Shown here: in pieces, positions 7,461-17,758 of the stretch
Layout of the letters: each line of letters begins with the position of its first letter
Position numbering within the stretch: position 1 is the stretch's first letter
Origin: JAVJUS01 sp040220455
Lineage (GTDB): Bacteria > Pseudomonadota > Alphaproteobacteria > DSM-16000 > Inquilinaceae
Length of the DNA stretch: 64,000 nucleotides
Assembly: GCA_040220455.1 (NCBI GenBank)
Contig: JAVJUS010000094.1
Coordinates: forward strand, 62,001 to 126,000
Direction of reading: 5' to 3'
Program-made: the position numbers and the translations under genes
The notes under the pieces: generated by a model
The model's input: only the letters and a program-made list of their open reading frames with translations
What the model was told of the DNA's origin: nothing
Database searches by the model: none

Positions 7461-8486
7461 CTATCCCGCGACGGGGCTGACGAAGCCCGGCGGCTTCACG
7501 GCGACGACGGAGCATTCGACGCTGTCGAAGACGTCCTCCGCGGTGTTGCCGATCAGCAGGCCGGGCAGGCCGACCCGGCTGAGCGTGCCCATGACGAGCG
7601 TGCCGGCGCCCAGCGCCGCGACCTGGTCGGGAACGACCCGCCGCGCGGGCCCGCGGACCAGATGCGTGGTCAGGGGCAGGGCCGCCCGCTCGGGCTCGCC
7701 CAGCGCCGCACGCGCGGCCTCGACGGCCGAGGAAAGGCCGCGGCGCGCGATCGCCTCCACTTCCCCGACATAGCGCCCGACGGCGGCGGAGTCGGCCGAC
7801 CAGCGGAAGGCGAGCGTCTCGACCGGTGCGTCCCAGGCATGCACGACGCAGAGCGCGGCCCCGCGGGCCAGCGCGACCCGGCAGGCCACGTCCAGGATCC
7901 GGCCGTTGAGACCGTCCGCGACCCGGCCGGTGTCCGTGCCCGCGCCTTCCGGGTCGTCCAGGTCGATCGCCGCCATGACCGTGTCGCCGCGCCGGCCGGC
8001 GTCGTGCTGATGGATCCAGACCGGCCTCGGGCACTTGCGCACCAGGTGGCGGTCGGTGCTGTCGAAGGGGGAGCGGTGGCGCGGCCCGGAGGAGCCGGCG
8101 GCCTTGACCACCAGGTCGTGGTCGCCCTCGACGGCACGGCGGATGATCTCGACGAAGGGCTTGCCGGTCCGGACCACCGTCTCGACGGCGACCCGGGCGT
8201 CGAGCGCCGCCGTCTGGGCCTCCAGCCAGGCCCGCGTGTCGCCGACCAGGCGCTCGCGCGCGGCGTCGGTGCCGAGGCCGGTGAGCCGCGCCAGACGGTC
8301 GAGATCACTGCCCGCCTCGACCGTCGCCAGCGCCGTGACCTTGCCGCCCGCCGCCGCGGCGAGGGTGGCGGCCTCCGCCAGCAGGGCGCGGTTGTCGGCC
8401 CCGGCGGCGCAGACGCAGAGGATGTCGCGAAAGCCCGTCCCGGGAGCCGGCGCGCCACGGCCGGTCCGGCTGTCCTCGCCTGTCAC
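7461..8486 (-). CDS. Tandem universal stress protein (two UspA domains)
   Basis: The 341-residue protein contains two UspA-like alpha/beta domains, about 17-160 and 178-335, resembling UspE in layout. The first begins with DILCVCAAGADN and carries GKPFVEIIRRAVEGDHDLVV. The second ends with GTLSRVGLPGLLIGNTAEDV, which fits the G-x2-G-x9-G ATP-binding pattern. The first domain lacks a clear copy of that motif. Its start overlaps the end of the antiporter gene by 4 bases, so it is in the same operon. Such proteins commonly regulate or accompany ion transporters. A direct role in controlling the antiporter is inference. Confidence 0.85.
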   Translation of the reverse strand: MTGEDSRTGRGAPAPGTGFRDILCVCAAGADNRALLAEAATLAAAAGGKVTALATVEAGSDLDRLARLTGLGTDAARERLVGDTRAWLEAQTAALDARVAVETVVRTGKPFVEIIRRAVEGDHDLVVKAAGSSGPRHRSPFDSTDRHLVRKCPRPVWIHQHDAGRRGDTVMAAIDLDDPEGAGTDTGRVADGLNGRILDVACRVALARGAALCVVHAWDAPVETLAFRWSADSAAVGRYVGEVEAIARRGLSSAVEAARAALGEPERAALPLTTHLVRGPARRVVPDQVAALGAGTLVMGTLSRVGLPGLLIGNTAEDVFDSVECSVVAVKPPGFVSPVAG

Positions 8487-10237
8487 CGCGCGAGCTCCTT
8501 CTGGTCCTCGAGGCCTTGATCGCCGTCAAGGGCGTCCGCCGGCGCCGGCTCGACGCGGTCCGGGGCCGGATCCTCGCGGCCCAGCAGCATGTCGGCCGCG
8601 CGGCTCGCCGCGTCGCGGAAGGGCATGAGAAGGAGGTCGGGGCGATCGCCCGCCAACCGCGCCGCCGCGGCCTCGTCGCGGGTCTCCACGGCGATGCGGC
8701 CCTGGAAGCCGTGCGCCCTGAGGGCCCGGAGCAGGGCACGGCGCGGGTCGGAATGGGTCAGGCCCGTATCGTGTCCGGGCATTGCCGCGACTGCCCATTC
8801 GGGGCCGGCGAGGGGCAGATGGCTGACGAATTCCGGGTCCGTGGCGTCGCCGAACGCGGCCTCCAGCCCCGCGGCCCGGGCCCGCTTGACCGTGATCGGA
8901 TCGAAATCCACGCCGAGGACCCGCCAGCCCGCGGACGTGAGCTCGCGCGCGATGGCCCCGCCGTACCGGCCGAGGCCGAAGACGATGGCGTCGTATCCGC
9001 CGGCGCGCGCGGCATCGCTGCGGTCCTCGGCCCGGCCGGCGCCTTGTTTCTCGAAGAGGCCGAGGACGGGCTCGAAGAGGCGATAGAGCACTTGGGAGTA
9101 CGTGATCATGTAGGTCGACGCCGCGATGGTGATCAGTCCGACCAACGTCACCAGGCCGAGGGCGTCTGGCCGGACATGGCCCAGCGTGACGCCCATCGCC
9201 ATGAAGATGAGCGAGAACTCGCTGATCTGGGCGACGGTCAGGCCGGCGAGGAACCCGGTGCGCTTGCGGTAGCCGAGCACGCCCATGATCGCCAGGACGA
9301 TCAGCGGGTTGCCGACCAGGACGAAGGTGGCGAGGACCAGCGCCGCGCCGGCGTTGTCCCCGAGGCTGGACAGATCGAGCGCCGCGCCGAGCGCGATGAA
9401 GAAGAACAGCAGCAGGAAGTCGCGCAGCGACGCGAGCCGGGCCGCGATCGCCTCGCGATAGGGGGTAGAGGCGAGCGACACGCCGGCCAGCAGGCCCCCC
9501 AGCTCCTTGCCGAAGCCGAGATAGTCGCCCATCGCGGCGAGCAGGGCGGCCCAGCCGATGGCGAAGGAGACCAGCAGTTCGGGCGCGCGGGACAGTCGGT
9601 CGACCAGCGGATTGGCGACGAAGCGGATGAACAGGCCTATTCCGACCAGCGTCGCGATGCCGTAGCCGAAGACGGCGAGGACGTCGGTGAGCGCGGTATC
9701 GGCCGCCGCGCCGACCCCGACCGCCGACAGGACGATCATGGCGATGACCACGACCAGGTCCTGGACGATCAGGAACCCGAGCGCGATGCGGCCGTGGAGC
9801 GAGTCGATCTCGCGTTTGTCGGAGAGCAGCTTGACGATGATGATGGTCGAGGAGAACGTCAGCGCAACTGCGACATAGAGCGCCGTGACGCCGTCGAGCC
9901 CCAGGCCGAGCCCGATCAGGAAGCCGAACAGGGTGGTGAAGGCGACCTGGCCGATGCCGGTGATCAGGGAGACGGGCCCCAGCGTCCGGATCAGGTTGAG
10001 GTCGAGCTTGAGGCCGACGAGGAACAGAAGCAGCGCGATGCCGAGCTCGGCCAGCAGGTCGATGGGCTCGTCCGACCGCGCGATATCGAGGACGGACGGC
10101 CCGGCCAGGATGCCGACGCCGATGAAGGCCACGATCAGCGGCTGGCGCAGCAGCAGGCCGATGAACCCGACGCCTGCCGCGAGGCCGAGCAGCGCGGCCA
10201 TCTCGTAGAAGACGTTGTCGGCTATGAGTGTCGCCAT
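8483..10237 (-). CDS. CPA2-family cation/proton antiporter with TrkA-N (RCK) domain
   Basis: The 584-residue protein has an N-terminal membrane domain of about 12 helices (about 1-395) and a cytosolic nucleotide-binding domain (about 415-560). The membrane part has the KefB/YbaL look, including LALLLFLVGLKLDL-type and ALTFSSTIIIVKLLSD segments. The RCK domain starts DAIVFGLGRYGG, a dinucleotide-binding glycine motif. The family exchanges K+ or Na+ for H+ and is gated by nucleotides or thiols. It overlaps by 4 bases with the downstream universal stress protein. The transported ion cannot be told from sequence alone. Confidence 0.88.
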   Translation of the reverse strand: MATLIADNVFYEMAALLGLAAGVGFIGLLLRQPLIVAFIGVGILAGPSVLDIARSDEPIDLLAELGIALLLFLVGLKLDLNLIRTLGPVSLITGIGQVAFTTLFGFLIGLGLGLDGVTALYVAVALTFSSTIIIVKLLSDKREIDSLHGRIALGFLIVQDLVVVIAMIVLSAVGVGAAADTALTDVLAVFGYGIATLVGIGLFIRFVANPLVDRLSRAPELLVSFAIGWAALLAAMGDYLGFGKELGGLLAGVSLASTPYREAIAARLASLRDFLLLFFFIALGAALDLSSLGDNAGAALVLATFVLVGNPLIVLAIMGVLGYRKRTGFLAGLTVAQISEFSLIFMAMGVTLGHVRPDALGLVTLVGLITIAASTYMITYSQVLYRLFEPVLGLFEKQGAGRAEDRSDAARAGGYDAIVFGLGRYGGAIARELTSAGWRVLGVDFDPITVKRARAAGLEAAFGDATDPEFVSHLPLAGPEWAVAAMPGHDTGLTHSDPRRALLRALRAHGFQGRIAVETRDEAAAARLAGDRPDLLLMPFRDAASRAADMLLGREDPAPDRVEPAPADALDGDQGLEDQKELAR

Positions 10238-10360
10238 CGCCCCCGGACCGCTCTGACCGTGACCGTTCCCGCGGAATCGCGTTAATTTATCAGGGTAGCA
10301 CGAAGCCGAGCCTGGCGGAGGCCCCGACGCGCGACCCGGCCTCGCGCGTCGGGGCCCCGT

Positions 10361-10702
10361 TCAGTGCGGCACGGTGCGCGAGAACAGGTTGATCACGGCC
10401 ACGCCCGCGACGATCAGCCCCAGGCCGATCACGGCCGGCAGGTCGAGGCGCTGGCCGAAGACGAGCCAGGCGACGGCGGTGATCAGGACGATCCCGGCCC
10501 CCGACCAGATCGCGTAGACGACGCCCGTCGGCATCACCCGGAGCGGGAAGGACAAGAGCCAGAACGCCGCCGCGTAGCCGGCGATCGTGATCAGGCTCGG
10601 CAGCAGCCGCGTGAAGCTCTCCGACCGGGCGAGCGCGCTGGTCGCCACGACCTCGGCGACGATCGCGGCGCCGAGGAGGAGATAGACGGAAAGTGTGGGC
10701 AC
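10361..10702 (-). CDS. Small multidrug resistance (SMR) family transporter
   Basis: This is a four-helix inner-membrane protein of 113 residues, the usual SMR length. Glu17 in the first helix corresponds to the essential Glu14 of EmrE, and the helix-3 signature YAIWSGAG (with Trp66) is present. SMR proteins exchange protons for quaternary ammonium compounds or guanidinium. The YAIWSGxG form suits the EmrE/QacE subtype better than the Gdx/SugE subtype, but this is not decisive. It stands alone, 123 bases beyond the antiporter start and about 80 bases from the ABC-F gene. Confidence 0.9.
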   Translation of the reverse strand: MPTLSVYLLLGAAIVAEVVATSALARSESFTRLLPSLITIAGYAAAFWLLSFPLRVMPTGVVYAIWSGAGIVLITAVAWLVFGQRLDLPAVIGLGLIVAGVAVINLFSRTVPH

Positions 10703-10782
10703 TTCGGGGGCTCCTCTACGGACGAGGCTGTCTCTTCAGGCGGTTGCGCGGTTTCTTCGACGTCGCGGGCGAAGAATGCCGC

Positions 10783-12753
<1,971 letters not shown>

Positions 12754-12800
12754 GGCGGCCGGGTCATATCACGCCGCGCGCGCCGGCGCGAAGCCCGTGG

Positions 12801-12829
12801 TTGCCCCCGGCTGCCGGTGCGGATATAAG
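12801..12829 (+). promoter_or_regulatory. Probable sigma-70 promoter of ndk
   Basis: TTGCCC at 12801-12806 and TATAAG at 12824-12829 are separated by 17 bases. This would start transcription near 12836 and leave a leader of about 150 bases before the ndk ATG. It is the only good promoter match seen in the 234-base ABC-F/ndk gap. Confidence 0.5.
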
Positions 12830-12987
12830 GCCGCGTCTTTCGCCACGACCGGCGGCGCGACCGCTGCCGGGGGCGGGGCTCGACCCCGCTTCCCGCCGCG
12901 CGCGCCGGGGCGGAACGGCGGCGCCCTCGCCGGGCGACCCTCTCACGACGTCACCGCTCACCGCACACATCCACGGGATCAAAGGCC

Positions 12988-13410
12988 ATGGCCGTCGAAC
13001 GCACGCTGTCCATCATCAAGCCGGACGCGACCCGCCGGAACCTGACCGGCAAGATCAACGCCCGGCTGGAGGAGGCGGGCCTGCGCATCGTCGCCCAGAA
13101 GCGTCTCCTGCTGACCCGCGCTCAGGCGGAGAAGTTCTACGCCGTTCATGCGGAACGCTCGTTCTACGGCGACCTGTGTGCCTTCATGACCTCGGGCCCG
13201 GTGGTGGTGCAGGTCCTCGAGGGCGAGGACGCCGTGGCCAAGAACCGCGAGGTCATGGGCGCGACCAACCCGGCCAACGCCGCGCCGGGCACCATCCGCG
13301 CCGAATTCGCGGAGTCGATCGAGGCCAATTCCGTCCACGGCTCCGACAGCCCCGAGAACGCGGCGACCGAGATCGCCTTCTTCTTCGCCGAGGTCGAGAT
13401 CATCGGCTGA
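12988..13410 (+). CDS. ndk: Nucleoside diphosphate kinase
   Basis: Ndk transfers the gamma phosphate from ATP to other (d)NDPs through a phosphohistidine. The 140-residue protein is full length. The N-terminus (ERTLSIIKPDAT) and the active-site region NSVHGSDS with His117 are canonical, and the nucleotide-binding NPANAAPGTIRAEF is intact. It is followed by a repeat-bearing gap and a convergent small oxidase-subunit gene. Confidence 0.98.
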   Translation: MAVERTLSIIKPDATRRNLTGKINARLEEAGLRIVAQKRLLLTRAQAEKFYAVHAERSFYGDLCAFMTSGPVVVQVLEGEDAVAKNREVMGATNPANAAPGTIRAEFAESIEANSVHGSDSPENAATEIAFFFAEVEIIG

Positions 13411-13455
13411 GGGCGGTCCGGGCCCGACATCACCGGCGGCGGTGCGGGCGCCCTT

Positions 13456-13528
13456 GTCGGGGTCGCTTCGCTCGGCCGACCTACGCGTCTCCGTCCCCGT
13501 AGGTCGGTCGAGCGTGAGCGAGCCCGAC
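13456..13528. repeat. Paired REP-like repeat, GTAGGTCGG family, copy 2
   Basis: Here the two units face outward from the centre: GTCGGGGTCGCTTCGCTCGG...GACCTAC, then after a short spacer GTAGGTCGGTCGAGCGTGAG...CCCGAC. It lies in the gap between the convergent genes ndk and the cox subunit IV gene. A fainter degenerate copy seems to continue to about 13610 (GGTCGGCAGGTCGAGCGTCA). The opposite orientation relative to copy 1 shows that both head-to-head and tail-to-tail doublets occur. Confidence 0.72.
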
Positions 13529-13655
13529 GGTGCGCCGGCGGCGGTGTACTGGTGGTCGGCAGGTCGAGCGTCAGGCCGGTCGACAGTGCGGAGGCGAGCG
13601 CAGGGCCGGAGTCCCCGGACAGATCGCGATGCCGAACCGCCCGACGCCGAGCGGC

Positions 13656-13802
13656 TCAGAGCAGGAAGAGCGCCATCAGGATGAGCACGATGGCGACCAC
13701 GACGATGCTGTAGGTGCTGAACTTCATGAAGCCCTGCCACATGGCGCGGCGGCTCGCCAGAAGTTCGCGTTCGGCGGCATTCCTGTTGTCCGTCGACGCC
13801 AT
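13656..13802 (-). CDS. aa3-type cytochrome c oxidase subunit IV (small alphaproteobacterial type)
   Basis: The ATG at 13802 gives 48 residues: a charged N-terminal half and one C-terminal membrane helix. The segment RRAMWQGFMKFSTYSIVVVA followed by an Ile/Leu/Met run is characteristic of the short alphaproteobacterial aa3 oxidase subunit IV (COX4_pro_2), which packs against the catalytic subunits in the inner membrane. A longer start at 13901 would add an implausible basic stretch. No other oxidase genes are nearby, as is often the case for this tiny subunit. Convergent with ndk. Confidence 0.8.
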   Translation of the reverse strand: MASTDNRNAAERELLASRRAMWQGFMKFSTYSIVVVAIVLILMALFLL

Positions 13803-13943
13803 CGACTGCCTCGTTACGACACGGCTTCCCGGGGGCCGGCGCGCGACCGCGCGGCCCCGCCAAGTGGCCCCGTGTTTATAAGCCCCTCCGGCCTTTGACA
13901 AGCGTAATCGGGCCGAAACCGGACCTGCCGGCGGCCGCGCCGG

Positions 13944-14627
13944 TCAGACCACGAACGACCCGTCCGGCGCCAAGAGCCCCGCGCTGTCGCCGCTCCCGAC
14001 GCAGGCGCCCGGCGCCGCGCCGTCGACGCGCACGCGCTCGTCCTCGATCCTGACGCGCCCCTCGGCGATCCAGGCGACGACGCGGGGATAGAGCCTGTGT
14101 TCCACGGCCAGGACGCGCGCGGCGAGGCTCTCGGGCGTGTCGTCGTCGGCGACCGGCACGGCCCCCTGGGCCAGGATCAGCCCGTCGTCCATGGCCGGGC
14201 GGACCACGTGGACGGTCGCCCCGGCGATTCGCACCCCGGCGGCGAGCGCCCGGACGTGGGTATCGAGGCCGCGGAAGGCCGGCAGCAGCGAGGGGTGGAT
14301 GTTGATCAGCCGATCGCCCCAATGCCGGCAGAAATCCGCGGAGACGAGTCGCATGAAGCCGGCCAGGCAGACCAGGCCGACGCCGTGCCCCTCCAGCGCG
14401 TCGGTGATCGCGGCCTCGAATCCCGCCCGGTCGGCGTGATCGGCGCGGGGGATCACGACGGCCGGCACGTCGAAGACGGCGGCGTGGTCGAGCGCGCCGG
14501 CGCCGGGCGTGTCGCTGATCACCACCGCGACGCGGGCGGGATAGTCGGGCGCGGCCGCGGCGTCGAGCAGGGCGCGCAGATTGCTGCCCCGGCCTGAGAC
14601 GAGGACGCCGAGGTTCAGCCGCGCCAT
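13944..14627 (-). CDS. purN: Phosphoribosylglycinamide formyltransferase PurN
   Basis: PurN catalyses the third step of purine synthesis, transferring formyl from 10-formyl-tetrahydrofolate to GAR. The 227-residue protein has the phosphate-binding GRGSNL at 12-17 and the catalytic triad Asn109, His111 (INIHPSLLPAF) and an Asp in AMDDGL at 147-148. The last 25 residues are a loose Gly/Ser-rich extension. The start ATG at 14627 overlaps the end of purM by 13 bases, so the pair is coupled. Confidence 0.95.
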   Translation of the reverse strand: MARLNLGVLVSGRGSNLRALLDAAAAPDYPARVAVVISDTPGAGALDHAAVFDVPAVVIPRADHADRAGFEAAITDALEGHGVGLVCLAGFMRLVSADFCRHWGDRLINIHPSLLPAFRGLDTHVRALAAGVRIAGATVHVVRPAMDDGLILAQGAVPVADDDTPESLAARVLAVEHRLYPRVVAWIAEGRVRIEDERVRVDGAAPGACVGSGDSAGLLAPDGSFVV

Positions 14628-15739
14628 ACCGCGTCCGTGCCGTCCAGGCGGACGCCGGCGCCGGCGACGATCTCCCCGACGCGGTGGACCGTCTCGCCCG
14701 CCTCGGCCAGGGCGGTGGCGACAGCCTCGGCCCGGTCGGGCGCGACGACGACGAGCATCCCGAGCCCGCAGTTGAAGGTCCGCGCCAGGTCGTCGTCGGC
14801 GAGCCCGCCGGCGCGGCGGAGCCAGCCGAAGACGCCGGGCAGCGGCCAGCTCCGCGCGTCGAGCCGGGCGCCCAGGCCGTCGGGCAGGACGCGTGGCAGG
14901 TTCTCCACCAGCCCGCCGCCGGTGACATGGGCGAGCGCGCGGACCCCGCCCGTCGCGAGCGCCGCGAGGCAGGCACGGACATAGATCCGCGTCGGCGCCA
15001 GCAGCGCGGTCGCCAGATCCGAAGCGGGCGTCGCCCCTTCGACCGGGGCGAAGGGGCAGGGGGCGTCCCAGGCGAGGCCCGACTCGGCGACGACGCGCCG
15101 GACCAGGGAGAAGCCGTTGGAATGCACGCCGCTGGAGGCGAGGCCGAGGACCACGTCGCCCGCCGCCACGCCGGCGCCGTCGAGCAGGCGCCCCCGCTCC
15201 GCCGCGCCGACCGCGAAGCCCGCCAGGTCGTAGTCGCCGGCGGCGTAGAGGCCCGGCATCTCCGCCGTCTCGCCGCCGATCAGGGCGCAGCCGGCCTGCC
15301 GGCAGCCCTCGGCGATGCCGGCGATGACGCTCTCGGCCACCGCCGGATCGAGGCGGGAGGTGGCGTAGTAATCCAGGAAGAACAGCGGCTCGGCGCCCTG
15401 GACGACCAGGTCGTTGACGCACATGGCGACCAGGTCGATACCGACGCCCTGGTGCCGGCCGGCGGCGATGGCCACCTTGAGCTTGGTGCCCACGCCGTCG
15501 GTCGCGGCGACCAGGATCGGGTCGGTGAAGCCGGCGGCGCGCGGGTCGAACAGCGCGCCGAAGCCGCCGAGGCCGCCCAGCGTTCCGGGCCGGTCGGTCG
15601 TGGCGGCGAGCGGCTTGACCGCCTCCACCACGGCGTTGCCCCGGTCGATGTCGACACCGGCGCGGGCATAGGCGTCGGGCCCGCCCTCGCGACCGTCGGC
15701 CGGGCGGGGGGCGTCGGAATCGGGGTCGGGCGGGGTAAT
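14615..15739 (-). CDS. purM: Phosphoribosylformylglycinamidine cyclo-ligase PurM (start codon uncertain)
   Basis: PurM closes the imidazole ring to form AIR, using ATP. The body is intact from YARAGVDIDRGNAVVEAVKP onward, with ATDGVGTKLKVA, the MCVNDLVVQGAEPLFFLDY segment, GGETAEMPG and GGGLVENLPR, and it runs into purN. The start is the problem. Between the conserved core and the divergent DUF2066 gene there is no in-frame ATG, GTG or TTG. I placed it at an ATT at 15737-15739, preceded by GAGG five bases upstream, giving 374 residues with a Pro/Asp-rich lead-in. The next ATG upstream (16027) would lie inside the divergent gene. A sequencing error is the main alternative. Confidence 0.85.
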   Translation of the reverse strand: MTPPDPDSDAPRPADGREGGPDAYARAGVDIDRGNAVVEAVKPLAATTDRPGTLGGLGGFGALFDPRAAGFTDPILVAATDGVGTKLKVAIAAGRHQGVGIDLVAMCVNDLVVQGAEPLFFLDYYATSRLDPAVAESVIAGIAEGCRQAGCALIGGETAEMPGLYAAGDYDLAGFAVGAAERGRLLDGAGVAAGDVVLGLASSGVHSNGFSLVRRVVAESGLAWDAPCPFAPVEGATPASDLATALLAPTRIYVRACLAALATGGVRALAHVTGGGLVENLPRVLPDGLGARLDARSWPLPGVFGWLRRAGGLADDDLARTFNCGLGMLVVVAPDRAEAVATALAEAGETVHRVGEIVAGAGVRLDGTDAVWRG

Positions 15740-15761
15740 GGCAACCTCGCGTCGGCTGGCG

Positions 15762-15767
15762 TATAAG
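15762..15767 (+). promoter_or_regulatory. Possible shared -10 element in the purM/DUF2066 divergent gap
   Basis: GTATAAG at 15761-15767 offers TATAAG on the plus strand (42 bases from the centre of the gap to the DUF2066 ATG) and TTATAC on the minus strand. If used for purM it would give a very short leader ending at the proposed ATT. No strong -35 box accompanies either direction. Confidence 0.25.
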
Positions 15768-15815
15768 GGGCACGAGTCCGGCCGCCGAACGATAGACGAA
15801 CGGAAAGGGTTTGCA

Positions 15816-17012
15816 ATGCTCCGCCGACTGGCCGCCCTCGCGTTCCTGATCGCCCTCGGGCTCGGGTCGGCGGCGCCCGTCCCGGCCCAGACGCTGGAGC
15901 CCGCCGACCCGTCGCCCGGCGCCGAGGCGCTGCAGATCCCCGGCGACGACACGGCGGCCCCGGGCGACGTCCAGGCGGCCCCGTCGACCACCGGCCCGAC
16001 GTCGCCCGCGCCGGCCCCGGCGCGCAACGACGCCTACTCCGTCTCCGATATCCAGGTCGACGTGTCCGCCGGCTCGACCGAGGCCGCGCGCGAGCAGGCG
16101 TTCGCGGAGGGCCAGCGCCGCGCCTTCGCCGGCCTGCTCGACCGCCTGTCCGTCTCGCGCACCGAGCTCGATCCCGCGAGCGTGAGCGACGCCGAGATCG
16201 GGCGCATGGTCCGCGGCTTCACGGTGGACGAGGAACGCACCTCGCCCGGGCGCTACGCGGCATCGCTGACCTATACCTTCCAGCCCGACGCGGTGCGTCA
16301 GGTGCTGCGCCAGCGCGCGGTGACCTACTCGGACATCGACTCCAGGCCCGTGCTGGTCCTGCCCGTCCTGCGCGAGGGCGGGGCGGACCGGCTGTGGGAC
16401 AGCCCGAACCCCTGGCTCGAGGCCTGGCTCGACACCGAGGGCGGCGGGACGATCAGCACGGTCGTGCCGTTTGGCGACCTGGCCGATGTCCGGGACGTCC
16501 CGGTCGAGGCGGCGCTCGAGGGCGACCGCGAGGCCTTCGCGCGGATCCAGGAGCGGTACGGCGCCGGCGACACGCTGGTGACCGTCGCCAGGCCCGAGGG
16601 CGGCCAGCTCACCGTCAGCATGCAGCGCTACGGCGCCGGCGGCGGGGGGACGACGAATGTGCTGAGCGTTCAGGGCACCGGCCCGGAGGCCTATGCCGAC
16701 GCGGTGCGCCGGGTGACGGGCCAGCTCGAGGCGGACTGGCGCCAGGTCGCGACGGTCCAGTCGGGCACGCGCAACTCGGTGACCGTGCTCGTCCCCTTCG
16801 GCGACGCGGCGACCTGGTTCCAGACCCGGCTGAGGCTGTCGCGGGTGCCGACGATCGAGACCATGCGTGTGATCAGCCTGAGCCGCGCCGACGCGGTGGT
16901 CGCGCTCGACTATCTCGGCACCGAGGACCAGTTGCGCAATGCGTTGACCCAGCAGAATCTCCGTCTCGATCCGGGGACTTACGGGCCGGAGCTCAGGCGC
17001 GGCGGATTCTGA
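15816..17012 (+). CDS. DUF2066 domain protein, exported
   Basis: The 398-residue protein starts at 15816 after a good ribosome binding site (GGAAAGGG at 15802-15809). An N-terminal signal peptide (MLRRLAALAFLIALGLG, ending near PAQ) is followed by a Pro-rich linker to about residue 70. Then comes a DUF2066 domain with YSVSDIQVDV and AREQAFAEGQRRAFAGLLDR. Function is unknown. In Rhodospirillales and relatives it lies next to a CDP-alcohol phosphotransferase, a PerM-type protein and hdaA, as here, and opposite purMN. A periplasmic or envelope role is an inference from the signal peptide. Confidence 0.82.
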   Translation: MLRRLAALAFLIALGLGSAAPVPAQTLEPADPSPGAEALQIPGDDTAAPGDVQAAPSTTGPTSPAPAPARNDAYSVSDIQVDVSAGSTEAAREQAFAEGQRRAFAGLLDRLSVSRTELDPASVSDAEIGRMVRGFTVDEERTSPGRYAASLTYTFQPDAVRQVLRQRAVTYSDIDSRPVLVLPVLREGGADRLWDSPNPWLEAWLDTEGGGTISTVVPFGDLADVRDVPVEAALEGDREAFARIQERYGAGDTLVTVARPEGGQLTVSMQRYGAGGGGTTNVLSVQGTGPEAYADAVRRVTGQLEADWRQVATVQSGTRNSVTVLVPFGDAATWFQTRLRLSRVPTIETMRVISLSRADAVVALDYLGTEDQLRNALTQQNLRLDPGTYGPELRRGGF

Positions 17013-17086
17013 CGGCCGGGCGCCGCCGGCGCCGGGGCTCGATCGCGCGGGGGCCGCGAACGGCCGCCGTATCCGGAGGACAGGAA

Positions 17087-17677
17087 GTGGCCGCCCGCGT
17101 GCGGGGACTCGACCGGCGGCGCATCGTCGTCGCCCTGCCCAACCTGATCAGCCTGGCGCGCCTGCTGCTGGCGCCCGTGGCGATCTGGCTCGTGATCACC
17201 GATCAGCGCGGGGCGGCGTTCTGGATCTTCCTGATCGCCGGCATTTCCGACGGCCTGGACGGGTTCCTGGCCCGGGTCTGCCGGGCGCGAACGGAGCTCG
17301 GCGCCTGGCTCGATCCGCTGGCCGACAAGCTGCTGCTTGCCGGGGTGTTCGTCGCCCTGGGGCTGACCGGCATCCTCGACGCCTGGATCGTGACGCTGGT
17401 GGTCACGCGCGACGTGTTCATCATCGGCGGCGTCGTCCTGCTCAAGACGATGGACGTGAACGCCGCCGACATCACGCCGACGGCGATCAGCAAGGTGAAC
17501 ACCTTCTTCCAGATCGCGCTGGTCGGGATGGCGCTGGGCGACGACGTCTTCCCGCCGGATCTGGCGCCGGCCATCGATCTCCTGGTATGGCTTGTCGCCG
17601 CGACGACGGCGCTGTCGGGCCTGGTCTACATGCGCCGGGCGAGTCGGCGTCTTCACGAGCAGACGCGTGCCGGCTAG
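17087..17677 (+). CDS. CDP-alcohol phosphatidyltransferase family protein (PgsA-like)
   Basis: The protein starts at GTG 17087, six bases after GGAGGA, giving 196 residues with about five or six membrane helices. The family motif is perfect: D58-G-x2-A-R-x8-G72-x3-D76-x3-D80. Such enzymes transfer a phosphatidyl group from CDP-diacylglycerol to an alcohol. The size and the LPNLISLARLLLAP start resemble PgsA (phosphatidylglycerophosphate synthase) or cardiolipin-type relatives, but the alcohol acceptor is not certain. It lies between the DUF2066 gene and perM-like gene in the conserved block. Confidence 0.88.
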   Translation: MAARVRGLDRRRIVVALPNLISLARLLLAPVAIWLVITDQRGAAFWIFLIAGISDGLDGFLARVCRARTELGAWLDPLADKLLLAGVFVALGLTGILDAWIVTLVVTRDVFIIGGVVLLKTMDVNAADITPTAISKVNTFFQIALVGMALGDDVFPPDLAPAIDLLVWLVAATTALSGLVYMRRASRRLHEQTRAG

Positions 17678-17707
17678 GCGGCGACCGATCCCGGCCGCGT
17701 CTCCTGT

Positions 17708-17735
17708 CCCGAGCCCACGGTTCCCGAGCCCACGG
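17708..17735 (+). repeat. Short tandem direct repeat before the PerM-like gene
   Basis: CCCGAGCCCACGG occurs twice in a row with a TT between the copies, 24 bases before the GTG start of the PerM-like gene. It is likely a local duplication of no clear role. Confidence 0.4.
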
Positions 17736-17758
17736 TCGAAAACGGAACGGACACGGAC

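Noticed and set aside
12840..12987. A small gene in the ndk leader
   Set aside because: Open frames there are Arg/Pro-rich, without a ribosome site or conservation that I can recognise.
15740..16027. An upstream ATG at 16027 as the start of purM
   Set aside because: It would lie about 210 bases inside the divergent DUF2066 gene and add 96 residues without any PurM similarity.
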